Notes under the pieces: model-generated
The model's database searches: none
Seen by the model: the letters and a program-made list of their open reading frames with translations, nothing else
Told to the model about the DNA's origin: nothing
Part shown: positions 8,618 through 17,364 of the stretch, piece after piece
Layout of the letters: each line of letters starts with the position of its first letter
Numbering within the stretch: the stretch's first letter is position 1
From: Aliikangiella marina
GTDB taxonomy: Bacteria > Pseudomonadota > Gammaproteobacteria > Enterobacterales > Kangiellaceae
Direction of reading: 5' to 3'
DNA length: 64,000 nt
Assembly: GCF_007004765.1 (NCBI RefSeq)
Contig: NZ_VIKR01000002.1
Coordinates: forward strand, 186,001 to 250,000
Position numbers and translations under genes: made by a program

Positions 8618-11600
8618 ATGTCCATAATTAGCAAAGCTGACATAAAAGGATTTATTAAACAGTGTCAGCAGTCAAGTCATGAATCGTACGAACAGTTTAA
8701 GTTACTTCTTTTAGAGCTAGAGGCTCAAGATACCAGACCACGGGCGCTTCAATTCCTCAATGCGCTAGTGGCCTATGTCGATGAGGCTCAGCCGAGTAAT
8801 TGCCATTTTCAACTATTAAGACAAAATATTCTCGACTACAAAGATCGGACCGTCAATTTGCGGCTGTTTCAGTTTCCGAGCACCTTTTTACCGGAAGCTT
8901 GGTCGTTTACCTTTTATGAGGGGCTTATCCGTTACCCTTCGACCGATTATTTTCAAAAACAAATGGTTGAGTTGGGGTGTGGAATCGGCTGGATTACTAT
9001 CGCGTTAGCGCTCCGTTATGCGCCGCAAACCATCTTTGGCTTAGACATTAACCCCAAAGCCATCGTCTGTGCCAAACTCAATTTATTTCTTAACGCTTAT
9101 GATCAGCACGGCAATCAAATGCTTGTTGCGGATGGTAGCGCACTGATCGATCGCGTTAAGTTTTATGAGTCTAACTTATTTAGTCACTTTGAAGGCGACG
9201 ATAAAGTCGAATTGGACCGGATTATTGGCTGTATTCCCCAAGTTTTAAATCCCGAGCCAGAGGCTATGGAAGACTTAATCGCGGAAACATCAAGTGATGA
9301 ATACCTCCATTCGTTGAGTAATTATTTTGCCAAGCAAGGGTTTATCGAAGACCAGTTTGGTTTGGGACTAATCGCAAGTGCCGTTGAGCAATCGATTCCC
9401 ATTTTAAAAAGTAATGGCAAGCTCATTTTAAATTTAGGTGGGAGACCCGGTAGGAATGTCCTTGAGCGGCTAATGCAAAGGCGCGGTTTTAGAGTGCGAA
9501 GAGTATGGCAAACTCAAGTCGAACAGGCGGCAGATACTGAAATCGATGCGCTTGTCGATATCGAAAAGAGTGTTGGTCATCGGTTTGAATTTTATATGTC
9601 AGCCAACTCGGATACGCCGATCGACGCAACCACGGCATTAGAATATGCGAAAGCTGGCGGAAAAATTTATCATTCGGTTGATGTATACGAAGCTGAAATG
9701 CTTTTTCCGCAACAAGTAAAATCAATCTACAGTTCGGTTGACAAAATTGGTGGTAACGCGCTGCGGTCGGCGATCGATTTAACTTATGATAACTTTGATG
9801 ACGCTGAAGAGCGTTATTCGTTTTTAGCCTTTCTTGCTGAGCAGTTGCAAAAAATCTCGTATTTTCCCTATCAGTCTACAACTGGATTAGATTATTTTAG
9901 ACAACAGTTGTCCGAGTATTTTAGGTATTACTTAAGGGTTGATATTAAAGAATCGAATTTGGTTGTGACACCAGGACGAAGAGAGCTACTAGATAGCCTG
10001 CTTATTAACTATCAACCGAGTCTTGTTCTTGTTGAAAAAAGTCTCGGTCAACTGCTTGACCAGACTTCGCTAGCTTCGTCGGCTCAGTTACTTCACGTGC
10101 CAGCTAAGGTTGAGTACATTTTAGAACTCGTCGAAAAGTTAAAACCAAAGATGGTGGTGACGAGTATTAATGAATATGAAATTCAATCAAGCCACTTAAT
10201 TGGTCAATTGGTCGAGTGTTGTATTCGCAATAACTGTCTGTTAATTATCGATTTGACGAACAATATTGATTTAAGTAGTCAGCCTGAGATACACGGAGTC
10301 TACCGATATCTTTCGAACAACGGTTTACCCGGTAATTTAGTCATTATGGCGGCGCTTATAAATAATCGCGTTTATCAAAATTATACGCTCAATTTTACGC
10401 TAATCAATAATTCACTGATGGTGAAAAACTTAGCTGATGCGGCTGAATTAACCTACAGTCGAACGCCATTTCTCAAACAATTATACTACGCGCATTTGTT
10501 AGAGGAGTTGTTGTATTTTCAGCGGACTCGAGCGACAGAAATTGAGTCTGTTGGAGCGCCGGGCAGCGGATATCTCTTAACGTTAAGTGAAAATGCATCA
10601 AAAGCATTCTCTCATCCGGCGATAGCAGGCAATCATTTGGGTTTTGATGATGATACCGTGCGCCTCGATTATGGTGAAAATGAACTGCCCACCCCCGAAC
10701 TGCTTAAAGAATTTCTTTTTGAAAGTTATTTAGTCAGAAAATACCTACCCGAAGAGGTATCAGCGGATGATCCGCTACGACGAGTTTTGGCAAGACGTTT
10801 TAAGATCCCTAAAAACCTCTACTCGAAAATTGTTTATGGAAATGGAGTTGCGCCAATTTACGCGGCTTTGCTGAAACTGTGTATTAAAGAAGGTAAACAA
10901 ATTATTATCCCTTCTGGTAGTTATGGCTATTTTAAGGCTGCAGCAGAGTATGAAAAGTTATCCTATATCGAATTAAAAACGCAAGAGTCCGCTCTTTTTA
11001 AAATTACGCCTGAGTTATTGCGGGAATGTTTAGCACGCAATCCAGGGAGTTGGTTGCTGCTGAATGCACCGATTATTAATCCCACCGGGGTCATTTATAA
11101 TCAAAGTGAATTGAGCGAATTAATTGCCATTGCGACTGAATATGACTCAACGGTTATTGTTGACTGTATTTTTTCAGGATTAGAATTTGAAGCTGACTTG
11201 AGTTGGGATTTATCGGAAAACATCGAAGCGATAAGTCGCACCAAACAATCTAGATTGGTATTAATGGGCGGGCTCTCAAAAGAGTTTTCGGCAGGCGGAA
11301 TTCGATTTGGCTATAGTTGGTCGACGTCAAAGCGGCTCTTGTTAGCCCTGGAAACAGAAATTCCGCATTCACCCCACTTTACCTTGGGCTATGCTGCAAG
11401 AAAGCTCATTTCTGCACAGTTAACTCATGACAAAGAGTTGATACAGCATCTTCAGCACCAAAGAGAGACACTCAAGAAACGAGCGAGATTGCTAACTGAG
11501 GTGCTCGAGAATAATGGATGGCAGGTGATACCACCGCAAGGTGGATTGTTTTTAGTAGCAAAACCACAACGCTTAATCGAAAAACAAAAGCTGGATCTGG

Positions 11601-11767
11601 TCACTGCGGGAGATACTATCACTCAGAAATTGTTCGAGGAGAAGAATCTGGTTATCAATAATTCGACTTGGACTGGTTTACCCGGATATTGCCGGTTTGT
11701 GTTATCAGGAAATGACAGTGATTTTGCGGAATCCGTAAAACGCTTGCGAGAATTTCATCTTGGCTAA
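8618..11767 (+). CDS. Plant-type methionine S-methyltransferase homologue (methyltransferase plus PLP aminotransferase fusion)
   Basis: A 1049-residue two-part protein. Residues about 80-330 form an AdoMet-dependent methyltransferase with motif I VELGCGIGW (117-125) and DIN as the motif II acid. Segments such as PEAWSFTFYEGL, GCIPQVLNPEPEAM and GFIEDQFGLGLIA match, from memory, the plant methionine S-methyltransferase that makes S-methylmethionine; the length also fits (plant about 1090). The C-terminal half is a fold-type I aminotransferase domain; STWTGLPGYCRF at the end also matches the plant enzyme. The canonical PLP Lys is present (LSKEF, Lys888) with the GIRFGY arginine (Arg896), whereas the plant version as I recall has no Lys at this point. 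AAGGAA lies 7 bases before the ATG. It appears to be a single gene; it is divergent from ggt. Confidence 0.9.
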   Translation: MSIISKADIKGFIKQCQQSSHESYEQFKLLLLELEAQDTRPRALQFLNALVAYVDEAQPSNCHFQLLRQNILDYKDRTVNLRLFQFPSTFLPEAWSFTFYEGLIRYPSTDYFQKQMVELGCGIGWITIALALRYAPQTIFGLDINPKAIVCAKLNLFLNAYDQHGNQMLVADGSALIDRVKFYESNLFSHFEGDDKVELDRIIGCIPQVLNPEPEAMEDLIAETSSDEYLHSLSNYFAKQGFIEDQFGLGLIASAVEQSIPILKSNGKLILNLGGRPGRNVLERLMQRRGFRVRRVWQTQVEQAADTEIDALVDIEKSVGHRFEFYMSANSDTPIDATTALEYAKAGGKIYHSVDVYEAEMLFPQQVKSIYSSVDKIGGNALRSAIDLTYDNFDDAEERYSFLAFLAEQLQKISYFPYQSTTGLDYFRQQLSEYFRYYLRVDIKESNLVVTPGRRELLDSLLINYQPSLVLVEKSLGQLLDQTSLASSAQLLHVPAKVEYILELVEKLKPKMVVTSINEYEIQSSHLIGQLVECCIRNNCLLIIDLTNNIDLSSQPEIHGVYRYLSNNGLPGNLVIMAALINNRVYQNYTLNFTLINNSLMVKNLADAAELTYSRTPFLKQLYYAHLLEELLYFQRTRATEIESVGAPGSGYLLTLSENASKAFSHPAIAGNHLGFDDDTVRLDYGENELPTPELLKEFLFESYLVRKYLPEEVSADDPLRRVLARRFKIPKNLYSKIVYGNGVAPIYAALLKLCIKEGKQIIIPSGSYGYFKAAAEYEKLSYIELKTQESALFKITPELLRECLARNPGSWLLLNAPIINPTGVIYNQSELSELIAIATEYDSTVIVDCIFSGLEFEADLSWDLSENIEAISRTKQSRLVLMGGLSKEFSAGGIRFGYSWSTSKRLLLALETEIPHSPHFTLGYAARKLISAQLTHDKELIQHLQHQRETLKKRARLLTEVLENNGWQVIPPQGGLFLVAKPQRLIEKQKLDLVTAGDTITQKLFEEKNLVINNSTWTGLPGYCRFVLSGNDSDFAESVKRLREFHLG

Positions 11768-11911
11768 GTATTAATGCAAAGTGAAGTATTCAACGCTTAA
11801 TGAGTTAGAAAATGAATTAGATATTGAATTAGATATTGAACTCTCAATTGATTGCTATAGTTGGCGGGATTTTAGATTTGTATCAGTGTTGAATGCGCTT
11901 GCCTATATTCA

Positions 11912-13888
11912 TTAAAAAGAAGTACTAATAGTAACTTTACCAGCATCAATAGAGTCTTGTAGTTTATCTTTCAAGATCGTTTCTAGCGCTGCGAGAGAGT
12001 CTACGGAATGATTGTCGATAACAACCCAACAGTTTCTGTGTTGTTGTTTGCCATAGTACAATGCTGCGTCCGCTAAGCTGATCAATCGAGTCCAAGGCGG
12101 TTTATTTTCAGTTTCGATAAAAGGATATTTTGCAACACCAATTGTGCAGGTGACTTTGATAGATTTTTCACCACCGCACTCAAACGGCGAACTATTGATA
12201 GTCTGTAGAATTCGTTCGGCGATCTGATTGGCCCGCTGGTTAGAATCAAGGCGTGCGACCAAGACAAATTCTTCACCGCCCCAGCGAACAAATAAATCAG
12301 AATCACGGATCGTTTGATTAATACGGTCACTAAAAATTTTGAGGACTTTATCGCCGACTTGATGCCCATAGGTATCATTAATCGCCTTGAAATGATCGAT
12401 ATCGAAAATAAAAATACCAAGGTTATGGTTGATATTTGACTTGTGGGCACGATTGGTGAAAGCTATTTCTCTATCGATTTGCTGTTCTAGTAATCGCCGG
12501 TTGCCTAATTTAGTCAGCGAGTCTCGAGTACTCATTTGTTCGAATTGTTCGGCCAATTGCTTCTTTTGTCTTAACTGTGAGCGAATCAATAATATGAAAC
12601 TCAAAAGTACGATAAAAAGTGCAGCAAAAAATCGTTGTCGATTAGTATGCGCATTTTCTCTTTCTTGTTGTAGCTGCGTTTGTTGTTCAAGGACGATAGT
12701 TTTAAGCTCTGATTCTCTTTGTAACCTTTTTAGTTCGGTTGATGAGGCAGCTTGAGCACCCCGTTTCTTGAGTTGCGGTTCAATCTTATTTAAATAAAGT
12801 TCACTGAGTTTTTTTAGACCAACAAACTGAATGTCTGGTTCTTGAAACTGAGAGAGTCTTTTATAAACATCGAGTTGAACTTCCACCGTTGTCGAAGGAT
12901 CAAGATTTAAACAACTGGTTAAAGGTTGGTTGTTGAGCCAATGTCGTTTTGCTAATTGGCGATAGCAGTTTAAATATAATTCAATCACCGGTTGGTTATC
13001 TTTTTGATCACCAATTTTTTCGATTAGCTGCTTGGCTAAATCATAATCAGAAAGTTCTGCTGCAGCGAGCGCGGCGAAACTTAAAGCGCTAATTGAATAG
13101 GCATTTTTCTCTGAATAGACTGATTCGAAACTGTTGATTGCCGCAGAATAATCATACAGGTGGAGCGCATAAGCAATTCCGGTATTAAAGTGAGTTAAAA
13201 AAATATTATCTTTAAGAAATTCAATCGTTTGTGGGTCAACTTCATTCTCAAGTGCATCGGTACTTTGTTGTCGTACCTTGGCAAGCAATTCAATTCCTTT
13301 ATTAACATAGTTACTATCGCCATGCACGATATAATTAGTCGCGCTATCCATCATGATAGTGTTGAGTAGTACGATATCGTCCGATGGCGCAATCGCAAGA
13401 GCCGCCTCGTAATTTTGATAGGTGCCCGCAATATCGCCATTTTGCGACTGTCGCCAAGCAAGATCGGAAAGCAAAGTTGCTTGTATGCTAGGAGAACCAA
13501 ACTGCTTGGCTTCGTGAATTAAGTCGAGCATTTTAAGTAAAAAGTCATCGTAGTTCGGATTTTCGATTTCGATACAATTTTCACGATAGTAAAAATCTTC
13601 ACGTAACGGTAGAGTGCTACTACAAACTTGTCTGGCTAGTTCGTCTTTTTGTAACCAGTAAAATTCATAAAAGCGTTGGCGATTGAGCCGGTAGCTTGTT
13701 GCCGTTTCAGGCGCTTTTTCTGCTTCATGTTTTAGCCACACGAGTCGGTCTTCAGGCTTAAGATCAAAATAACTGTCTGGAAGCGGAGGAAGGCTTTGAA
13801 AGTCTTCATAAGTCACCTCCGCAAGGACAGGTAATGGGACGCCCGCCACTTGGAAAATTAAAGCAAATATGAAGACTCTTATGACCAT
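11912..13888 (-). CDS. Diguanylate cyclase with periplasmic TPR-like sensor
   Basis: Makes c-di-GMP from two GTP. The 658-residue chain starts with a signal sequence (MVIRVFIFALIFQVAGVPLP), continues with about 380 residues of helical repeats of TPR type (expected in the periplasm), a coiled coil rich in Gln/Glu, one membrane segment (FFAALFIVLLSFILLI), then a cytoplasmic GGDEF domain. The active-site motif is intact as GGEEF (537-541), and the product-inhibition I-site RxxD is present as RDSD (528-531), so the enzyme should be active and feedback-inhibited. The periplasmic ligand is unknown. No degenerate EAL is attached. Confidence 0.95.
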   Translation of the reverse strand: MVIRVFIFALIFQVAGVPLPVLAEVTYEDFQSLPPLPDSYFDLKPEDRLVWLKHEAEKAPETATSYRLNRQRFYEFYWLQKDELARQVCSSTLPLREDFYYRENCIEIENPNYDDFLLKMLDLIHEAKQFGSPSIQATLLSDLAWRQSQNGDIAGTYQNYEAALAIAPSDDIVLLNTIMMDSATNYIVHGDSNYVNKGIELLAKVRQQSTDALENEVDPQTIEFLKDNIFLTHFNTGIAYALHLYDYSAAINSFESVYSEKNAYSISALSFAALAAAELSDYDLAKQLIEKIGDQKDNQPVIELYLNCYRQLAKRHWLNNQPLTSCLNLDPSTTVEVQLDVYKRLSQFQEPDIQFVGLKKLSELYLNKIEPQLKKRGAQAASSTELKRLQRESELKTIVLEQQTQLQQERENAHTNRQRFFAALFIVLLSFILLIRSQLRQKKQLAEQFEQMSTRDSLTKLGNRRLLEQQIDREIAFTNRAHKSNINHNLGIFIFDIDHFKAINDTYGHQVGDKVLKIFSDRINQTIRDSDLFVRWGGEEFVLVARLDSNQRANQIAERILQTINSSPFECGGEKSIKVTCTIGVAKYPFIETENKPPWTRLISLADAALYYGKQQHRNCWVVIDNHSVDSLAALETILKDKLQDSIDAGKVTISTSF

Positions 13889-14161
13889 CTAAAGTAGTTC
13901 ACTTTTTCAGGAAAATCATTAGTCTTAAAATTATAGGCTATTCTCTGGATATTGCTGAGTTAACGACAATATTCCACCGTGACCAGAAGGGGGTGAACGA
14001 CGGAGTTAATTCGACCCGGCAGGGATCTGCACAAACGGGAATCCAATTACCAGAGAGCAATGAGCGGTGTTCAAACCAAGTTCCTGGAACGAGTCACAGC
14101 GTATTTTAAACAACGAATAGATTTCCATTTTGCCGATCGACCTTTATGTATAGGTCTCAGC
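13889..14161. other. Intergenic region with several inverted repeats, possible structured leader
   Basis: No gene is seen in these 273 bases between two leftward genes. Inverted repeats are visible: TCTCTGG near 13934 with CCAGAGA near 14061, an inner ATATTG...CAATAT hairpin, and GTTCCAGGAAC near 14083. In the minus direction this would be the 5' leader of the diguanylate cyclase gene. I cannot match it to a known riboswitch, 6S RNA or SRP RNA. Confidence 0.3.
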
Positions 14162-16048
14162 CTATCTCGCGCTAGCTTTAAGTTCTGCAACCTTTTGCTG
14201 CAGTAATGGTGCAGTTACGTCTTCTGGATTCACCGGCTCTCCAGCGACTAAATGAACTTTGGCCATAAATTTTTTCGGTAAACCTTTCATCGCAGTGCCG
14301 TTTATTCGGCTAAACCAGGTCCCCCAAAGCCCTTCAAGCGCAAGCGGGTAAACGGGCACTGGAGTGCGCTGAATAATCTTTTCAATGCCGGGTTTAAATT
14401 CACCGATCTCGCCGTCAGGTGTTAATTTACCTTCTGGAAATATACAGACGACTTTGCCGGCTTCTAATTCTTCGGCGATTTTATCAAACGCACTTTGCAT
14501 TAACGCTTCATCTTCGTGAGCGGGCGAAATTGGAATTGCATTCGCCATTTTAAAGAATGCACCGATAATCGGGGCTTTGAAAATCTTGTGGTACATCACG
14601 AATCGAATGTTACGTTTACAATAGCCGGCAATAATCAACGCATCGATAAAACTAACATGATTACATACTAAAACTGCGGCGCCATGTTTTGGTATTAACT
14701 GGAGATTAGCGTTACGAATTCGATAGATTGTGTTAACCAGTAACCAAGTAATAAAGCGGAATATAAATTCTGGGGCTTTAAAGAAAATATAAATTGCGAC
14801 CAGAATATTGATGGCCGAAGTGATTGCGAATAATTGGGGAATTGTAAAGCCGGCTTGCAGAATTATAATGGCATAAACGCCAGAGATAACCATAAAGAGC
14901 GCATTCATTATGTTAAGCCCTGCAAACAGTCGAGACATATGCGCTTTATTACCAATCTGTTGAATCATCGCATAAAGAGGGACAGTAAACAGGCCCCCGA
15001 ACATGCCAATGAATGTCGCGTCTGTTAGCACTCGCCAAGCGCCTGGCTGTTGGAGAAATTCAAGGTATCCGTAGATAGGTTCAAGTCCGGAATTTTGATT
15101 TGCGAGGTATAAATCATAGCTAAAAACACTGAGTCCAATTGCTCCGATAGGAACAAGTCCTGCTTCCACTCTACCTGCGGATAGCTTCTCGCAGATCATC
15201 GCGCCGATTCCAATGCCTAAGGAAAATGCCGTTAAAAATAAGGTGGCGACAGATTCTGAACCAGCGAGGGTTCCTTTGGTGTAGTTTGGTATCTGTGCAA
15301 GGAAAACTGCACCATAGAACCAAAACCATGAAATACCAAGAATACACAAAAAAACGGTTTTATCGTTTCGAGTAAATTTGAGATTGCGGTAGCTTTCGGT
15401 CACGATATTCCAATTGACTTTCAGGGTTGGATCGACTGCGGGTGTTTCGGGAATTTTGCGACTAAACGCGTAACCTGCGATAGCGACGAATATGATGGTT
15501 ATCGATATGGCCACCAGATTGTATTGCTCTAGCGCGATAAGTACTCCGCCAATGATTGTTCCGAATAGAATCGCAAGAAAAGTGCCTGATTCGACTAACG
15601 CATTTCCACCAACAAGTTCATCGGTGTGTAAATGTTGTGGTAAGTAGCCAAATTTTAAAGGACCAAAGATGGCCGACTGAAACCCCATCAAAAATAAAAC
15701 AAATAATAACCAATAAGTATTATCGAGATAAAAGCCAATTACCGCGAGAGCCATAATAACAATCTCTGCTTTTTTAATATAACGCATTGTTCGAGATTTC
15801 TCGTACTTATCGGCTAATTGACCGGCTATTGCGGAGAACAAAAAGAAGGGCAATATAAAAAGAATTGCTGCCAAGTTAACGAGAATTCCCGCGTCCAAAC
15901 CTAACTTGGTTGCAGTTGTATAGGTTATTAGAATGACCAGGGCATTTTTAAATACATTGTCATTAAGCGCGCCAAGAGCTTGAGTAATAAAAAAAGGCAA
16001 GTAGCGTTTTTCTCGCAGCAGATCAAACTGGTTGTGCTCGTGTGACAT
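14162..16048 (-). CDS. LplT-PlsC type fusion: MFS lysophospholipid flippase plus acyltransferase
   Basis: A 628-residue inner-membrane protein. Residues 1-430 are a major-facilitator transporter with about 12 membrane segments and begin EKRYLPFFITQALGALNDNV, as in LplT. The remainder is a PlsC-type acyltransferase with the catalytic HX4D box NHVSFID (His464, Asp469) and the substrate box FPEGKLT starting at Phe537. In Escherichia coli lysophospholipids are imported by LplT and re-acylated by Aas; here transport and acyl transfer are in one chain, but the AMP-binding acyl-ACP synthetase domain of Aas is absent. It is the last gene of a leftward cluster, 2 bases after the GFA gene, so it is probably co-transcribed. 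Confidence 0.9.
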   Translation of the reverse strand: MSHEHNQFDLLREKRYLPFFITQALGALNDNVFKNALVILITYTTATKLGLDAGILVNLAAILFILPFFLFSAIAGQLADKYEKSRTMRYIKKAEIVIMALAVIGFYLDNTYWLLFVLFLMGFQSAIFGPLKFGYLPQHLHTDELVGGNALVESGTFLAILFGTIIGGVLIALEQYNLVAISITIIFVAIAGYAFSRKIPETPAVDPTLKVNWNIVTESYRNLKFTRNDKTVFLCILGISWFWFYGAVFLAQIPNYTKGTLAGSESVATLFLTAFSLGIGIGAMICEKLSAGRVEAGLVPIGAIGLSVFSYDLYLANQNSGLEPIYGYLEFLQQPGAWRVLTDATFIGMFGGLFTVPLYAMIQQIGNKAHMSRLFAGLNIMNALFMVISGVYAIIILQAGFTIPQLFAITSAINILVAIYIFFKAPEFIFRFITWLLVNTIYRIRNANLQLIPKHGAAVLVCNHVSFIDALIIAGYCKRNIRFVMYHKIFKAPIIGAFFKMANAIPISPAHEDEALMQSAFDKIAEELEAGKVVCIFPEGKLTPDGEIGEFKPGIEKIIQRTPVPVYPLALEGLWGTWFSRINGTAMKGLPKKFMAKVHLVAGEPVNPEDVTAPLLQQKVAELKASAR

Positions 16049-16050
16049 CG

Positions 16051-16512
16051 TTACTCTCCACTCGGTACTGGGATATTGATCGGGGTGAAGCCATCGGGTC
16101 CGCCATATTTATCAAGCTCATCATGTAGCTTTAAGTAATCCACATGTCGATCATAAAAAACGTGTAACTGAGGTTTTTGTAAAATATCCTCTCTGCAGGA
16201 TTCTCGGGTAATATGGATTTCATCGGGCCAGTTTTCACCGAGAAAAAATAAAGGGGTACCGCAGTGAATACAATGTCCCCGCTGTGCTTTAGCGGACGAA
16301 TCAAACCATGCCACATCTTGTTCGCCCTTGAGATAGCCAAAGTTATTTTTATCAACCCCAAACCAGGTAACGAAAGCGGCTCCCTGAATATGCCGGCACT
16401 GGGTACAGTGACAATGAGCACACCATTTGACCGGAAGCTGAACCTGGTATTCGATGCGCCCGCAATAACATCCACCGTTTACAGATTTGTTTTCAATCGC
16501 ATTTTGTTCCAT
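16051..16512 (-). CDS. GFA/CENP-V family zinc protein
   Basis: A 153-residue protein of the glutathione-dependent formaldehyde-activating enzyme (GFA) superfamily. The expected zinc ligands are visible: GGCYCG (Cys15, Cys17), CAHCHCTQC (Cys31, 34, 36, 39) and HCIHCG (Cys81, Cys84), followed by PLFF. Most members have no known reaction, and true formaldehyde activation should not be assumed. The start ATG has AGGAG 8 bases upstream. It sits 9 bases after the hydrolase gene and 2 bases before the LplT-PlsC gene, so an operon is likely. Confidence 0.9.
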   Translation of the reverse strand: MEQNAIENKSVNGGCYCGRIEYQVQLPVKWCAHCHCTQCRHIQGAAFVTWFGVDKNNFGYLKGEQDVAWFDSSAKAQRGHCIHCGTPLFFLGENWPDEIHITRESCREDILQKPQLHVFYDRHVDYLKLHDELDKYGGPDGFTPINIPVPSGE

Positions 16513-16521
16513 AAGTCGCTC

Positions 16522-17364
16522 CTATTCGAGTCGCTCCGACATTATTGGTTTGTATTTGTCGGTAAATCGGCCAAATTCGATAAAATGTGTTACTTGCTCA
16601 ATTAGGTCACTATCCCATGTCATAAAGGAATGGTGCAACGGCATCACGATAAAGTCGGTCATATTGCTACACTGGGTATTAGATAATTCTACTACACCAT
16701 CACCGGGGGCATCACCTGTCGCCTTTTTATAATACCAGCTAACCGGAATGACCAGGCTGAATTTAACATTACCAGCAATGATGCCTGTCTCGATTTCTGG
16801 TTCTGGGAGATTTTCGAGTAGCTGACTTTTGGGAGTTAAATCGGCTGTAACTTTAGGAACAAAATATTTAAGCCACCGGTGAGACAACATGAACGTAGCG
16901 GTGTTAGTTCCTTGATTAGGCGTACCGAGCATCACACATCGTCCGATATCCCACGATTTGTGACGGGCGAGCAATCCTCTAATCAATATCCCGCCAAATG
17001 AATGGCCAACAAAGTGAACTGGTAAATTTGGATCGAGCCATTGACTGACTTGAAGCTCGATTTTGTCGAGTATTTGTTGGTAATTATTTAAAACCGCTTT
17101 GTAGCCGATATTTAATATTCTGAGGTTCCTTTGGGATAAATGACGGGCTAATTTAGCCATACTTCGTGGCGTGCGAGCTAAGCCATGAAGTAAGATAACT
17201 TGTGCATTGTATTTCGGTTTTTGTTGCTTAATGAGCCGACTCCAAACGAAACAAACGACAACTATTTTGATAGCTGACAGTTGATAATTGGGCAAGCGTT
17301 TGACCTCTAGCCTGAGCAACTTTTGCCGCGATGTGGGGTAAGAATTTAGGCTCGTTTCGACCAC
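16522..17364 (-). CDS. Alpha/beta-hydrolase, lipase-like (start uncertain)
   Basis: The protein has HGLARTPRSMAKLARHL followed by the nucleophile elbow VGHSFGG and LGTPNQGT, as in class 1 bacterial lipases and esterases of the PGAP1/triacylglycerol lipase kind. The longest frame starts at a GTG at 17364, which overlaps the end of tatD by 137 bases in another frame. No ATG lies between that and the core fold; a TTG at 17295, or a rarer ATT start, would cut the overlap. The conserved fold begins only near residue 50 of the long form, so the start is probably later. There is no clear signal peptide. It lies between tatD and the GFA gene in the same direction. Confidence 0.8.
   Translation of the reverse strand: MVETSLNSYPTSRQKLLRLEVKRLPNYQLSAIKIVVVCFVWSRLIKQQKPKYNAQVILLHGLARTPRSMAKLARHLSQRNLRILNIGYKAVLNNYQQILDKIELQVSQWLDPNLPVHFVGHSFGGILIRGLLARHKSWDIGRCVMLGTPNQGTNTATFMLSHRWLKYFVPKVTADLTPKSQLLENLPEPEIETGIIAGNVKFSLVIPVSWYYKKATGDAPGDGVVELSNTQCSNMTDFIVMPLHHSFMTWDSDLIEQVTHFIEFGRFTDKYKPIMSERLE

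Noticed and set aside
11781-11915. 44-codon frame from a GTG at 11781 with repeated NELDIELDIEL
   Set aside because: It comes from a 12-base tandem repeat, has no ribosome binding site and runs into the stop region of the diguanylate cyclase gene.
12082-12450. Frame within the GGDEF coding region on the same strand
   Set aside because: Out-of-frame overlap with the intact catalytic domain; no independent support.
13889-14161. 6S RNA or SRP RNA
   Set aside because: The outer TCTCTGG/CCAGAGA pairing recalled 6S RNA, but the size, central bubble and conserved segments do not fit, and no SRP GGAA loop motif is present.
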